From Pseudoalteromonas sp. P1-9 (GTDB lineage Bacteria > Pseudomonadota > Gammaproteobacteria > Enterobacterales > Alteromonadaceae), in NCBI RefSeq assembly GCF_001399975.1, contig NZ_LKBD01000017.1:26519-90518 (forward strand): a stretch of DNA of 64,000 nucleotides, given 5' to 3'. This document shows positions 12,548 to 21,772 of the stretch, piece by piece. Below the pieces are notes generated by a model. The model did not search any database. It was not told where the DNA came from and worked only from the letters and a program-made list of their open reading frames with translations. Every line of letters starts with the position of its first letter. The first letter of the stretch is position 1. Position numbers and translations under genes: made by a program.

Positions 12548-13675
12548 ATGAAAAAACTCTTTTATGGATTCGTTTTACTTTTAATTTTAGTCATTATTTT
12601 CTTATCACAAGAAAAAGAATCAATTAATATCGATTCAGTACAATCAAAAGCCCCCGAGCTTAGTAAATCAATAGATGCACTGGTTGAGCTCGGTCGCATA
12701 TCCGCAATAAGAAAAGAAAATGTCATTTCTGAAATTGCAAAAAATGATGAGCAGTATGGTATTTTTGCCTGTATTCCTGACTTTTTAGCATGGGGTGGTG
12801 AAGGCCTAGATAAAAGCATTAATAAGTTTGTAAATTCAGCAGGTAATTTGAGTGATGAAACTAGCCAACTAATTTACAGTGTATTTTCCATAGCTAATTC
12901 TTCAGAAGAACGAATAGAGCGTTTAAATTCAGCATTAGCGTCAGGCGCGCAACATCCGATAATCGCGCTGAATTTTATTAAATATTGCAGTCATACGGAT
13001 AGTGAGCTCTGTAGTGAAGAAGCAATAGAAAAGGCAATACAACTTGATTTTCAAAACGGTGCTATTTGGTTACAGTCTGCAATTTATTTCAGTAAACATA
13101 ATAACGAAGCTAAGGTGATTGAAAGCCTTCAAGAATTATTGCAAGCTAATTTTTACAATGAAAGATATGGCGAGCAAATCGTATTTTACGCTGAAGCATT
13201 AGAAGCAGAGTTAGGCTTAAGTTTCAATTTAGGTGTTATTGCTGGAATAGGGCATGCAGCAAGCCAACCATACACTTTTAGATACCTAACTAAATGGTGT
13301 AAAGACAAGAGTGACGATGTTATCGGTTCCGATATTTGCATAAAAGCCAGTAATGATATACAGCTAAGAGCGACGACATCAATTTCTAAAATGGTTGGAA
13401 ATTCAATACAATACGAGATCTTTTCCAGTCGTGGTGATAAAGAGAGTTTGGAAGACTTAGAAAAGCAAAAGATTGATAATTATCCAAAGGGATTGTCAAA
13501 AGATATAGAACTAATGTTAATGCTTGATCCTCAACTTGCTTATAAATACTTTACTATGTTTGACTTATTAGGAGAGGGTTCAACGCAAAGTATGATTATG
13601 AAAGATAGCGAAACTCTTTACTCTAATTTTGATAGTTGCTCAGCTGTTAAATCAATGTCAGAATTTTTTCTTTAA
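12548..13675 (+). CDS. Unrecognised membrane-anchored or secreted protein with helical repeats
   Basis: 375 residues that I do not recognise. The N-terminus has one hydrophobic segment (about residues 5-19), either a signal anchor or a signal peptide. The rest is soluble and helix-rich. The middle (about residues 110-230) has spaced Ala/Leu patterns and the block EEAIEKAIQLDFQNGAIWLQ, suggestive of TPR/Sel1-like repeats, with several Cys. The gene stands alone between serS and an exporter operon, is visibly AT-rich, and is bracketed by two copies of the same terminator. This suggests insertion of a gene cassette behind serS. Confidence 0.8.
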   Translation: MKKLFYGFVLLLILVIIFLSQEKESINIDSVQSKAPELSKSIDALVELGRISAIRKENVISEIAKNDEQYGIFACIPDFLAWGGEGLDKSINKFVNSAGNLSDETSQLIYSVFSIANSSEERIERLNSALASGAQHPIIALNFIKYCSHTDSELCSEEAIEKAIQLDFQNGAIWLQSAIYFSKHNNEAKVIESLQELLQANFYNERYGEQIVFYAEALEAELGLSFNLGVIAGIGHAASQPYTFRYLTKWCKDKSDDVIGSDICIKASNDIQLRATTSISKMVGNSIQYEIFSSRGDKESLEDLEKQKIDNYPKGLSKDIELMLMLDPQLAYKYFTMFDLLGEGSTQSMIMKDSETLYSNFDSCSAVKSMSEFFL

Positions 13676-13695
13676 TAATTATTATTTACACGAAG

Positions 13696-13719
13696 CCGGC
13701 GATATGCCGGTTTTTTTAT
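13696..13719 (+). terminator. Terminator of the 12548 gene (copy 2)
   Basis: These 24 bases match the serS terminator hairpin and T tract exactly. They lie 21 bases after the stop of the unrecognised gene. Confidence 0.88.
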
Positions 13720-13868
13720 GCCTGTTGATTAGCCCTACTAATACGGCGAATAATAGTGTTTCGTTACCGGCACACTATCAAAATAATAACTGTATCGAAA
13801 GTGGCACAGTTCTTTGGGTATATTCTAATGTGAAACGTGTAAGTCTATGAAAAATAATTAAAATAAAA

Positions 13869-13885
13869 TTGGCCTGATAATTGTT
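13869..13885 (+). promoter_or_regulatory. Candidate sigma-54 (-24/-12) promoter for the exporter operon
   Basis: TTGGCCTGATAATTGTT keeps the TGGC -24 core and TTG of the -12 element at the correct spacing, but has T for the usual C of the -12 GC doublet. It lies about 36-52 bases before the adaptor start codon, and the operon ends with a sigma-54 activator. A second partial match (TGGCAC at 13801, poor -12) lies upstream. The match is imperfect. Confidence 0.35.
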
Positions 13886-13920
13886 ATAAACCATGTAATG
13901 CAATTATCGGATTATGCTGT

Positions 13921-15171
13921 ATGGACATAAAAATTGAGAACAACCCACATAAGCTTAAAAAAACATTTATATACGTAATCGTGGCGAGTTTGCTACTAAG
14001 CGCTGTTATGTTTATTCGCCACTATACGCAAGGCGCCTCAAATTTAGTTGAACGAGACGAAATTCTAGTCGCAAAAGTAAAACAGGGCGATTTTGCGATA
14101 GATGTGAAAGGGCTTGGTAGTCTAGCACTTGAAAAACGCCATTTGATAACGACAAATGCAGGTGGCAAGGTTGTTGAGGTGTTGGTTAAGCCGGGTGAAT
14201 ATGTAGAACGTGGCGACATTATTGCGCGCTTAGAAAACCCACAAATCAATGAAACACTCATTCAAAAGCAAAGCCTTTTACTTAAAATGACAGCTCAACA
14301 TAAAGCAGAGCTGGCGCAGCAAAAAGCTTACCTTCAAGAAGCTGAAACCGCCTACCATGATGCTGACCTTGCGCACAAAGCTAATACAATGGAGTGGCAA
14401 GCACAGGCAACCTTAATAGCACAAGGCAATAGTACAATTTCTAAACTAGAGCATCAGCGTAGCGAGTTCAACGTTAAGCGCAGTTTAAAACAACTTGCGT
14501 TACAAAAAGCTAAAGTAGCGACACAAAAAGAAATACTCGCCGCAAAACAAAATGCGCAACATGCAGAGCAGCAAAGCTTAAAGTCTGAAATTAGTTTGCT
14601 TAGCCAACATATTTCACAGTTAGATGTGATGTCGCCAATCACTGGGCAAATCCAAGATGTGTTCGTAGAACTGGGTACACAGCTGGCGAGTACTGGTTCG
14701 GTTGCTGAAGTTGCTGATCAAACTAAATTGATTGCCAAAATAAACGTAGCTGAGCTAGATGCGCCTAACGTAAAAGTTGGTCAACAGGCTACAATCGATA
14801 CCTATACTTCACGTTTAGGTGCACAAGTTACTCGTGTATCGCCAAAGGTGAACAACGGCCATGTGGAGGTTGAACTTGCAATAACTGATGCGATCCCCCC
14901 CGAGGCGCGCGATAAACTCAATATCGAAGGCATTATTAATACCAGCTTCAAATCACACACCTTGTATGTAGCGCTACCGCGTAACGCTATTGCCGAGAGT
15001 ACAAACAACGTATTTGTGTTGGAAAAGCATCTTGCAACCAAACAACCGGTTAAATTTGGCAAACGCTCAGTGAATTATATAGAGGTTGTTGCAGGGCTAA
15101 CAATCGACCAAGAAATTATTATTTCCGATATGGAAAAATACACCAACGACACGCAAGTGCTTGTACGCTAG
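13921..15171 (+). CDS. HlyD/MacA-type periplasmic adaptor (efflux membrane fusion protein)
   Basis: A 416-residue membrane fusion protein. One N-terminal transmembrane anchor (about residues 17-36) is followed by a first half-lipoyl/barrel-sandwich piece (GGKVVEVLVKPGEYVERGDIIARLENP). A long Gln/Ala/Lys-rich coiled-coil hairpin follows (about 115-230), then the second half (VMSPITGQIQDVFVELGTQL) and beta-barrel domains. It is first in an operon with an ATPase and a permease, so it should link an inner-membrane exporter to a TolC-like outer-membrane channel encoded elsewhere. The substrate is unknown. Confidence 0.9.
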   Translation: MDIKIENNPHKLKKTFIYVIVASLLLSAVMFIRHYTQGASNLVERDEILVAKVKQGDFAIDVKGLGSLALEKRHLITTNAGGKVVEVLVKPGEYVERGDIIARLENPQINETLIQKQSLLLKMTAQHKAELAQQKAYLQEAETAYHDADLAHKANTMEWQAQATLIAQGNSTISKLEHQRSEFNVKRSLKQLALQKAKVATQKEILAAKQNAQHAEQQSLKSEISLLSQHISQLDVMSPITGQIQDVFVELGTQLASTGSVAEVADQTKLIAKINVAELDAPNVKVGQQATIDTYTSRLGAQVTRVSPKVNNGHVEVELAITDAIPPEARDKLNIEGIINTSFKSHTLYVALPRNAIAESTNNVFVLEKHLATKQPVKFGKRSVNYIEVVAGLTIDQEIIISDMEKYTNDTQVLVR

Positions 15172-15183
15172 AAGGAAATTACA

Positions 15184-15906
15184 ATGAACCCAGTTATCAC
15201 GTTAAAAAACATCGAAAAGTTATTTAAAACCGATGAAATCGCAACTCAGGCACTTAACGGTATCAATCTCGTAGTCAATCAAGGGGAGTTTGTCGCCATC
15301 ACTGGGCCTTCTGGTTGCGGTAAATCGACTTTACTCTCAGTGTTAGGGCTGATTGATGAGCCAACAGCTGGGGATTATACCATTAGCGGCAAACAAGCCG
15401 TTAACTTAAGCTCTGATCAGCGAGCACACGTTCGGGCAAATCATATTGGTTTTATTTTTCAGGCATTTAACCTTATAAGTGACTTAAATGTACTTGAAAA
15501 TGTGATGCTGCCACTGACATATATCGGTGGCTACTCTGAACCAGAAATGATTGAAAAAGCGCGTAAGGCGTTGATGTTAGTTGACCTTGAAAATCGCATT
15601 AATCACTTTCCTTCTCAATTATCGGGTGGTCAACAGCAGCGCGTTGCCGTTGCTCGTGCGCTCATTAACGAGCCTGATCTAATTTTAGCTGATGAACCAA
15701 CCGGTAACTTAGATTCGAAAAACGCACAACAAGTGCTGCAATTATTAAAAGATTTACACCTGTCAGGTAAAACAATCTGCATGGTAACCCACGATGTAGA
15801 GTCAACGCTTTATGCCAGTCGTACATTGAACATGTTAGACGGTGCAATTGTACGTGATAAGCAGCAAACCTCTAACACTAATCCTTCTGTTGCGCTAGAG
15901 GTGTAA
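15184..15906 (+). CDS. ABC exporter ATP-binding protein (MacB/LolD type)
   Basis: 240 residues. Walker A GPSGCGKS lies at 41-48; the Q-loop region is IFQAFNLISDLNVLENV; the signature is LSGGQQQR; Walker B is LILADEPTGNLDS; the H-loop is VTHD. The ENVMLPL segment is typical of the LolD/MacB subfamily that partners FtsX-like permeases. It lies 12 bases after the adaptor gene and 3 bases before the permease gene, so all three should form one complex. Confidence 0.94.
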   Translation: MNPVITLKNIEKLFKTDEIATQALNGINLVVNQGEFVAITGPSGCGKSTLLSVLGLIDEPTAGDYTISGKQAVNLSSDQRAHVRANHIGFIFQAFNLISDLNVLENVMLPLTYIGGYSEPEMIEKARKALMLVDLENRINHFPSQLSGGQQQRVAVARALINEPDLILADEPTGNLDSKNAQQVLQLLKDLHLSGKTICMVTHDVESTLYASRTLNMLDGAIVRDKQQTSNTNPSVALEV

Positions 15907-15909
15907 ATT

Positions 15910-18306
15910 ATGGGGCTGTTATTAGACTTTCGCTATGCGCTACGCAATATTGTTAAATCACTGCGTTTTTCACTGTTAATGATATTTATTATGGTAGGCA
16001 GTTTAACCATTTCATTAATTGGCTTTAACTTTATTCATACCATCGCGTTTTCGCACTCAAGTTTTAATCATAACAAAGAAGATATTCGCATCTTAAAGGT
16101 ATGGAATTCGTTATCATCGCAACGAGAATTTACTTATTCGATGTTAGATGGATTTAAACAACTGGATGAGGTCGAATCCCTTGATAGCTGGATCACCATC
16201 AAGCGCAGCAGTTTATGGTTAAGCACGCAACATTATGGTAAGCATTTCCGAGCATCCTATGTTGATCCGTCATTTTTTACGTTTTTGGGACAAGAGCCGG
16301 TGCTTGGGCGAGGCTTTAAAAAAGTCGATTACACCAATAATTCGCCAGATGTAGTGGTTATTTCACATATCGTATGGCAGCAACTATTTCAGGGCGATAC
16401 CGCTGTACTCGGTAAACAATTAAACGTGGCAGGTAAACCGCATACAATTGTTGGCGTAATGGAAAAGCGTAATCATTTTCCCATTTTTTCAAAGGTTTGG
16501 CTGCCATTAAAGCAGGCGAACATGAAGCCTGATGATGGTATCGATATTCTTTATAAGTTACCAAATGCTGAATTTGAACGCACCTTCGAAACGAAACTCG
16601 CTCATTATTTTTACAATGCAATTAAAGAAAAAGTTAGTGACAGTAATAAACAAACCGGGCAGGGAGTGCGTATTGAGTCGCTTACCTTGGTTGAGCTCAA
16701 TACCGATGGCGAAGCCGTATTCGTATTTGGTTTATTTGTGTTTGGTATTGTGATTGTGCTGTTTATTTCAGGCGTTAATATTGGCAACTTACTGTTTGCG
16801 AAAATTATGGAAAAGCAAAAGGAGTCTGCTATTCGCGCTGCAATAGGCGCAACACAAAAGCGTGTGATCCAGCAGCATGTCACCGAAGGTTTAATATATT
16901 GCATTGTTAGCTGGATATTTACCTTGATCTTTACATCGTTAGGGTTAGAAATACTGAATTTTTACATGAATGTGATGTTTGGCGGAAAAATGCCGTATTG
17001 GTGGTATTGGCATTTAAATATGCAAACAGTTTTAGTCTCGCTTTTACTATTAGCCATTATTTTTACATTTGCCGTGTTACTACCTGCATATAGATCGGCT
17101 AAGTTTAATATTAGCAATGTACTTCGCGATGGCACCCGAGGCGCGACAGGTAAAGAAACCACATTGATGTCGCGACGTTTATTATGCGTGCAAGTATCAT
17201 TGGTGAGCTTTTTGCTAATGATTGCAAGTACTGTTGGCTATGTGATGTATTCAATTGCAACGAATATCGATGGCGAGCGAGAAAAAGGCGTTTACTCAGT
17301 TTATTTAGACTTTGATAATAATGATGAGCTAACCAACGACGAGCAATTAACACTAATAAATAGTTTAGCCGTGGGGCTTTCAAAACAAGACAATATTATT
17401 GATGCGGTGTTGTTTGATTCACATATAGATGCTGACGTACTGTACCCAAATGGTGATATTTATAATGATCAATTTATTAGTATCAGTGCAGAGTCACATT
17501 TGTTTGAGCGTGAGTTGTTAACTGGGCGAAATTTCAATAGCAATGACAACAGTGAATCAAAACCTGTTGCAATCATTAGTGAGTCACTTGCTAACGCTCT
17601 ATTTGCTAAAAAAAATGTACTCGGGTCGCAACTTATGTTGCAAGACGCAATGTGGCCAAGTGTTGAGATTATCGGCGTTGCAAAAGATGAAATTAGTGGT
17701 GTATCAGGTGACTCGCGCCATGAACTTTACTTTAGTTTACGCCAAACCCATTTTATGGATGACAGTGTAAATATTCGATTACTAACCGATAACACGGCAA
17801 ATGAGGCGTTGGAGGACTTCTATCGCGTTAAGATGCAGTTATCTCATGATTTAACGATGTATTACATGTTCGACCATTACGATAACCACACATCCATGAT
17901 CAATTCATTTGCAGCGATTATTTATGTATTTTTAATTGTAGGTGGTTTCGCTCTAACGCTATCACTAATCGGTATTTATGCGATGGGTATTAGTAATATC
18001 AACAAATCTCGTTATGAGATAGGCATTCGCCGCGCGATTGGTGCTAAAGATAGTCAAATTATGCGGTTATTTATTAAAAAGAATATTACGCATATTTTGT
18101 ATGGAATTGGTACGTCGTTGTTAGTGTTTGGCATTCTATGTTATCTTGCAGAAAGCTTTTTAAGAGGAAATGTGCCAATTAACATTATGTTAGAGGCAGG
18201 TGCATTGACTGTAGTTGTGGTACTTGCAGCGGTTTGTCTCGCATTATATGTACCAGTAAGGCACGTTATTAAACAGCAGCCTGCAACAAGTTTAAGAATG
18301 GATTAA
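15910..18306 (+). CDS. ABC exporter permease with two FtsX/MacB-like halves
   Basis: 798 residues. Each half consists of an N-terminal membrane helix, a MacB-like periplasmic core domain, and a three-helix FtsX block. The first half has its helix at about residues 18-40 and its FtsX block at about 270-400, with ESAIRAAIGATQKRVIQQHV. The second half has its helix at about 425-450 and its FtsX block at about 670-795, with YEIGIRRAIGAKDSQIMRLF. The conserved RRAIGA-type cytoplasmic loops sit at the coupling-helix position. Such double permeases work with a LolD-like ATPase and adaptor as mechanotransmission exporters, often for peptides or lipids. The substrate is unknown. Confidence 0.9.
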   Translation: MGLLLDFRYALRNIVKSLRFSLLMIFIMVGSLTISLIGFNFIHTIAFSHSSFNHNKEDIRILKVWNSLSSQREFTYSMLDGFKQLDEVESLDSWITIKRSSLWLSTQHYGKHFRASYVDPSFFTFLGQEPVLGRGFKKVDYTNNSPDVVVISHIVWQQLFQGDTAVLGKQLNVAGKPHTIVGVMEKRNHFPIFSKVWLPLKQANMKPDDGIDILYKLPNAEFERTFETKLAHYFYNAIKEKVSDSNKQTGQGVRIESLTLVELNTDGEAVFVFGLFVFGIVIVLFISGVNIGNLLFAKIMEKQKESAIRAAIGATQKRVIQQHVTEGLIYCIVSWIFTLIFTSLGLEILNFYMNVMFGGKMPYWWYWHLNMQTVLVSLLLLAIIFTFAVLLPAYRSAKFNISNVLRDGTRGATGKETTLMSRRLLCVQVSLVSFLLMIASTVGYVMYSIATNIDGEREKGVYSVYLDFDNNDELTNDEQLTLINSLAVGLSKQDNIIDAVLFDSHIDADVLYPNGDIYNDQFISISAESHLFERELLTGRNFNSNDNSESKPVAIISESLANALFAKKNVLGSQLMLQDAMWPSVEIIGVAKDEISGVSGDSRHELYFSLRQTHFMDDSVNIRLLTDNTANEALEDFYRVKMQLSHDLTMYYMFDHYDNHTSMINSFAAIIYVFLIVGGFALTLSLIGIYAMGISNINKSRYEIGIRRAIGAKDSQIMRLFIKKNITHILYGIGTSLLVFGILCYLAESFLRGNVPINIMLEAGALTVVVVLAAVCLALYVPVRHVIKQQPATSLRMD

Positions 18307-18312
18307 GGTTTC

Positions 18313-19680
18313 TTGAAAACAATTTTAGTTGTCGACGACTCGCTTGATATTCAAGCGAGTCTTAAGTTCTTTTTAGAAGACGAAGGGTATCTTTGTCACT
18401 GTGTACTTTCACCTGATACAGCGCTTGATTATGTTGCGAAAAACAGTGTCGATTTAGTGCTACTTGATATGAATTTTAGTCAAAATACAACAAGTGGCGC
18501 TGAAGGCTTAGGTGCAATTGAAGCGCTGAAAGAATTAGACCCACTTTTGCCCGTGGTTGTAATGACGGGCTGGGCAACGCTTGATTTAGCCGTCAAAGCG
18601 TTAACCACAGGGGCTGCCGATTTCATCGAGAAACCATGGCAAGACGAGCGCTTAGCCCATGCAATTAAACTTCAGCTAAACACGCGACGTGACAAACAAG
18701 ATTTAGCGCGTTTAACCCAAGAAAAACAACGTACAATTGCACACCAATCCGCACTACACGCATATAGCAAACAAAAGCAGCAAGTTTTGAGTCAACTCGA
18801 AAACTTAGCAAAAAGCGATATGAATATACTGCTAACGGGTGAAAACGGCACGGGGAAAAGCTATTACGCGCAGTTTATTCATCAGAATTCGACGCGCTCA
18901 AGGGCAAGCTTTATCGCACTCAATATGGGGGCGCTGAGCGATGAATTATTTAACTCCGAAGTGTTTGGTCATAAAAAAGGGGCGTTTACTGGCGCAAGCC
19001 AAGACCGTTTAGGAGCGTTTACTTTAGCTGAAAATGGCACCTTGTTTTTAGATGAAATTGCTAATTTGTCTGCGCAATCACAAGCAAAGTTATTGCATGT
19101 GCTTGAAGAGCGAAAGTACACGGCCCTCGGTAGCAGCAAGGTGTTAGAAAATAAAGCGCGTATTATTTCTGCAACCAATGCGGATCTATCTGAAGCAATT
19201 GCAAACGAGCTATTTCGCCAAGATTTATATTACCGTTTAAACACAGTTGAAATTGAAATCCCACCGTTAAGATCTTGCAAAGACGATATTCTACCGCTAG
19301 CAAACCAATTTTTAACGTCATTCTGCAAGCAATACGATAAGCCTGCTTTGTCACTAACACAGTGCGCCAAACAGGCACTGCTTAACTATAGTTTTCCGGG
19401 TAATGTTAGGGAGCTGAAACATATTATTGAGCGCGTTATATTTATGGCGAATGGACAGCAAATAACTGCTCAAGATTTAATGTTAAGTTCAACAACAAGT
19501 AATAATAAACCTAATGTACAACACTCCATTGATATGACGCTCAGTATCGATGAAGTCATAGAACAAGCATTATTGTCGCGACTCGAACACTTCAATGGCA
19601 ATGCATCAAAAGCGGCCAAAAGTTTAGGTATGTCGCGCAGTGCTTGGTATCGCAAAATGTCTAAGTATGATGCGGTTTAA
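18313..19680 (+). CDS. Sigma-54-dependent response regulator (NtrC family)
   Basis: 455 residues in receiver-AAA+-Fis order. Receiver acidic pocket Asp8/Asp9 and phospho-acceptor Asp52 are present. In the AAA+ domain, Walker A reads GENGTGKS (usual form GESGTGKE) near residue 176, and the sigma-54-contacting GAFTGA is intact near residue 223. The C-terminal Fis-type HTH is NASKAAKSLGMSRSAWYRKM. The start is TTG 18313 preceded by TAAGG. It sits 6 bases after the permease gene and is followed by its kinase, so it probably controls the exporter operon through a -24/-12 promoter. Confidence 0.93.
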   Translation: MKTILVVDDSLDIQASLKFFLEDEGYLCHCVLSPDTALDYVAKNSVDLVLLDMNFSQNTTSGAEGLGAIEALKELDPLLPVVVMTGWATLDLAVKALTTGAADFIEKPWQDERLAHAIKLQLNTRRDKQDLARLTQEKQRTIAHQSALHAYSKQKQQVLSQLENLAKSDMNILLTGENGTGKSYYAQFIHQNSTRSRASFIALNMGALSDELFNSEVFGHKKGAFTGASQDRLGAFTLAENGTLFLDEIANLSAQSQAKLLHVLEERKYTALGSSKVLENKARIISATNADLSEAIANELFRQDLYYRLNTVEIEIPPLRSCKDDILPLANQFLTSFCKQYDKPALSLTQCAKQALLNYSFPGNVRELKHIIERVIFMANGQQITAQDLMLSSTTSNNKPNVQHSIDMTLSIDEVIEQALLSRLEHFNGNASKAAKSLGMSRSAWYRKMSKYDAV

Positions 19681-20950
19681 CGCGTTTTCGGGGCGCTGGC
19701 TGACAAGCTTGCTGTTATTGATACTCGTCAATGGCTTACTGATCACTCATAGTTACCCGTTAGCGCTTATTTTATTGGTAAATCTAACCTCAGCATTATG
19801 GTTTTTAATCGAGACCTATCGCGATGCGATAGCTAAACGCAATACCATTAATTTAATCGACACATTATTGATCTCGTTACGCCAAGGTGAATATGCGATT
19901 AGAGCAAATGAGGCACAAGATAGCGCGCTAAGTTCTACCGTTGAGCACTTAAATGCCCTTGCAACTAAAATGCAACGAGACCAGCGGTTAGTTGCCGAGC
20001 AACAAGATTTGTTAGCGCAGATTATTGAGAAGGTTGATTTTGCACTCTTGGTGTTTAACGAACGTAGCTGCATATTTAGAAATCAATACGCGGCGCAAAC
20101 ATTCGATGCAAGTAATCAAAGTAATATTTGGGCTTGGTACAAGGCATTACTAGCCAATCAACAACAAGGAAAAGTGGCCTTAACAATTGATGGCAAACAG
20201 CATGCATTTTTAATTGAGCAGTCGCACTGTCGTATCGGTGATCAGAATTACGTTTTGTTAGTATTAAAGCAATTGGATTCCATTTTATATCAACAAGAAA
20301 AAGACGCGCTTAAAAAGTTTGTTCGTATCCTAAGCCACGAGATTAATAATACACTGGCGCCAATAGGCACAGTAGCACGCAGCCTAAATAAACGGCTCGC
20401 AAATGACATTGACAGGGACAGTTTTGCAACGGGTTTAACATTAATTAATGAACGTGCGAATTACTTAAAGTCGTTTATGGATAACTATGTGTCATTGGCA
20501 AAATTACCAGCGGCTAACAAAAATATTGAAAGCTGTGACGCGTTATGCAAACAGTTAACGGCAATTTATCCAGACATTAAAATTCAATATGAGCAAAATT
20601 TGTTTGGCTTTTTCGATATTAGTCAGATAAAGCAAGTGCTCTGCCATTTGATTAATAATGCACGTGAAGCATCTAGCCCATCACCAGATGTTTCATTAAA
20701 ACTTAGTGCTAACCAAACTGACATTATAATTGACGTCACTGATACTGGCCCTGGTTTTTCAAATTTGGAAGACGCCGGCACTGCGTTTTATACAACAAAA
20801 AGCGGCGGTAACGGTATTGGCTTAATGTTGTCACGCGTAATTATTGAAAATCATGGTGCGGCACTTAAACTTCAAAACCAAACAGAGGGTGGGGCGTGGG
20901 TGCAATTCTCATTGGAGCGGGTTATTAATAATACAAATTCACTTAAGTAG
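19667..20950 (+). CDS. Sensor histidine kinase (NtrY-like), partner of the upstream regulator
   Basis: About 427 residues. Two N-terminal membrane helices (about residues 8-45) have almost no periplasmic loop between them. A HAMP/PAS-like linker leads to the HisKA domain with RILSHEINN (phospho-acceptor His near residue 224). The ATPase domain shows the N box LINNAREAS, G1 DTGPGF and G2 GGNGIGLMLS. I chose ATG 19667, which overlaps the regulator by 14 bases; GTG 19640 is an alternative. The short periplasmic part suggests it senses a membrane or cytoplasmic cue, possibly exporter state. Confidence 0.9.
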   Translation: MMRFNAFSGRWLTSLLLLILVNGLLITHSYPLALILLVNLTSALWFLIETYRDAIAKRNTINLIDTLLISLRQGEYAIRANEAQDSALSSTVEHLNALATKMQRDQRLVAEQQDLLAQIIEKVDFALLVFNERSCIFRNQYAAQTFDASNQSNIWAWYKALLANQQQGKVALTIDGKQHAFLIEQSHCRIGDQNYVLLVLKQLDSILYQQEKDALKKFVRILSHEINNTLAPIGTVARSLNKRLANDIDRDSFATGLTLINERANYLKSFMDNYVSLAKLPAANKNIESCDALCKQLTAIYPDIKIQYEQNLFGFFDISQIKQVLCHLINNAREASSPSPDVSLKLSANQTDIIIDVTDTGPGFSNLEDAGTAFYTTKSGGNGIGLMLSRVIIENHGAALKLQNQTEGGAWVQFSLERVINNTNSLK

Positions 20951-21231
20951 CAGAGCATCTTAGTGGTCAATTGATCAAAGAAAGTGCCTATTGGTTGGTA
21001 AACAACCTGATCTCGGGATAATAAATTACTTTCTAGCAGCTACTTTTACTTATTACTGCGTTAGATTTGTTTGCAATAGGCTCGCTATTGACGCACAAAT
21101 TTGCCTTGTACTAAGACAAACTATCAAGCTAGAAGGCATGAAATAACATAACTCATATATTTCAAATATTTAGTTAACTTCTTAACCCGAGTTAAGGTTA
21201 ACTAGCATTCTAAAGATAACATGATACAAAC
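20951..21231. repeat. Intergenic region with a palindromic MITE-like repeat
   Basis: No gene is visible. TTCTAGC at 21031 and its complement GCTAGAA at 21129 bound a palindromic core. In the core, ACTGCGTT (21055) is followed 19 bases later by a 6-bp hairpin with a 5-base loop (21074-21090), enclosed by ATTTG/CAAAT. The same order and spacing occur at 63939-63999 with a different stem sequence. A further imperfect inverted repeat, TAGTTAAC...GTTAACTA, spans 21171-21204. Confidence 0.55.
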
Positions 21232-21257
21232 AAAAAAAGCGCCAATTGGCGCTTTTA
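21232..21257 (-). terminator. fur terminator
   Basis: The 9-bp stem AAAAGCGCC/GGCGCTTTT with an AATT loop is followed on the minus strand by a run of T. It lies 18 bases beyond the fur stop. Confidence 0.85.
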
Positions 21258-21274
21258 AATCATCGACTTAACAA

Positions 21275-21721
21275 TTAGCTGTTATCGTCCGCATATTTTT
21301 TACATGCTTCTTTATCTTCACACTCACCGTAAAGGTAAAGCGAGTGGTTTGTTAGCTTGATGCCGTTGTCTTTAGCAATCTCTTCTTGACGCGTTTCAAT
21401 CACGTCGTCTTCGAATTCAACTACTTTACCGCACTTTAAGCATACCAAGTGATCATGGTGTGTGCTGCCAGCTAGTTCAAATACTGATTTGCCGCCTTCA
21501 AAGTGGTGACGGGTAACAATACCTGCATCATCAAATTGGTTAAGAACACGGTAAACAGTGGCAAGACCAATTTCTTCGCCTTTATCTAATAAGATTTTAT
21601 ATACATCTTCAGCGCTGATATGTTGATTATCTGGCGACTGTAAAATCTCTAAGATTTTGATTCGCGGCAGTGTTACTTTTAAACCTGCTTTTTTTAGCTC
21701 TAAATTGTGATCAGTCATCAA
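21275..21721 (-). CDS. fur: Ferric uptake regulator Fur
   Basis: A 148-residue iron-responsive repressor. The winged-helix DNA-binding domain (LKKAGLKVTLPRIKILEIL, GLATVYRVLNQFDDAG) is followed by the metal site HHDHLVCLKCGKVVEF and the dimerisation domain, with a second Cys pair near the C-terminus (CEDKEAC). The fldA-fur order is conserved in Enterobacteria and Alteromonadales. I found no good 19-bp Fur box in the 80 bases upstream. Confidence 0.98.
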   Translation of the reverse strand: MMTDHNLELKKAGLKVTLPRIKILEILQSPDNQHISAEDVYKILLDKGEEIGLATVYRVLNQFDDAGIVTRHHFEGGKSVFELAGSTHHDHLVCLKCGKVVEFEDDVIETRQEEIAKDNGIKLTNHSLYLYGECEDKEACKKYADDNS

Positions 21722-21772
21722 CTTGGTCTCGTTTTTCTATTGTTTTGTCTATATTTGCACGACGTTTTAGTA

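Noticed and set aside
12475..13719. Duplicated terminator as phage or integron attachment site
   Set aside because: No integrase gene is near and the repeat is fully explained as a terminator; an insertion model is kept only as inference.
13629..13850. Open frame overlapping the end of the 12548 gene and its terminator
   Set aside because: It runs through a strong terminator hairpin and encodes low-complexity sequence.
19640..19680. Overlap of response regulator and kinase as a possible frameshifted hybrid protein
   Set aside because: Both proteins are complete with their own C- and N-terminal domains; the overlap is ordinary coupling.
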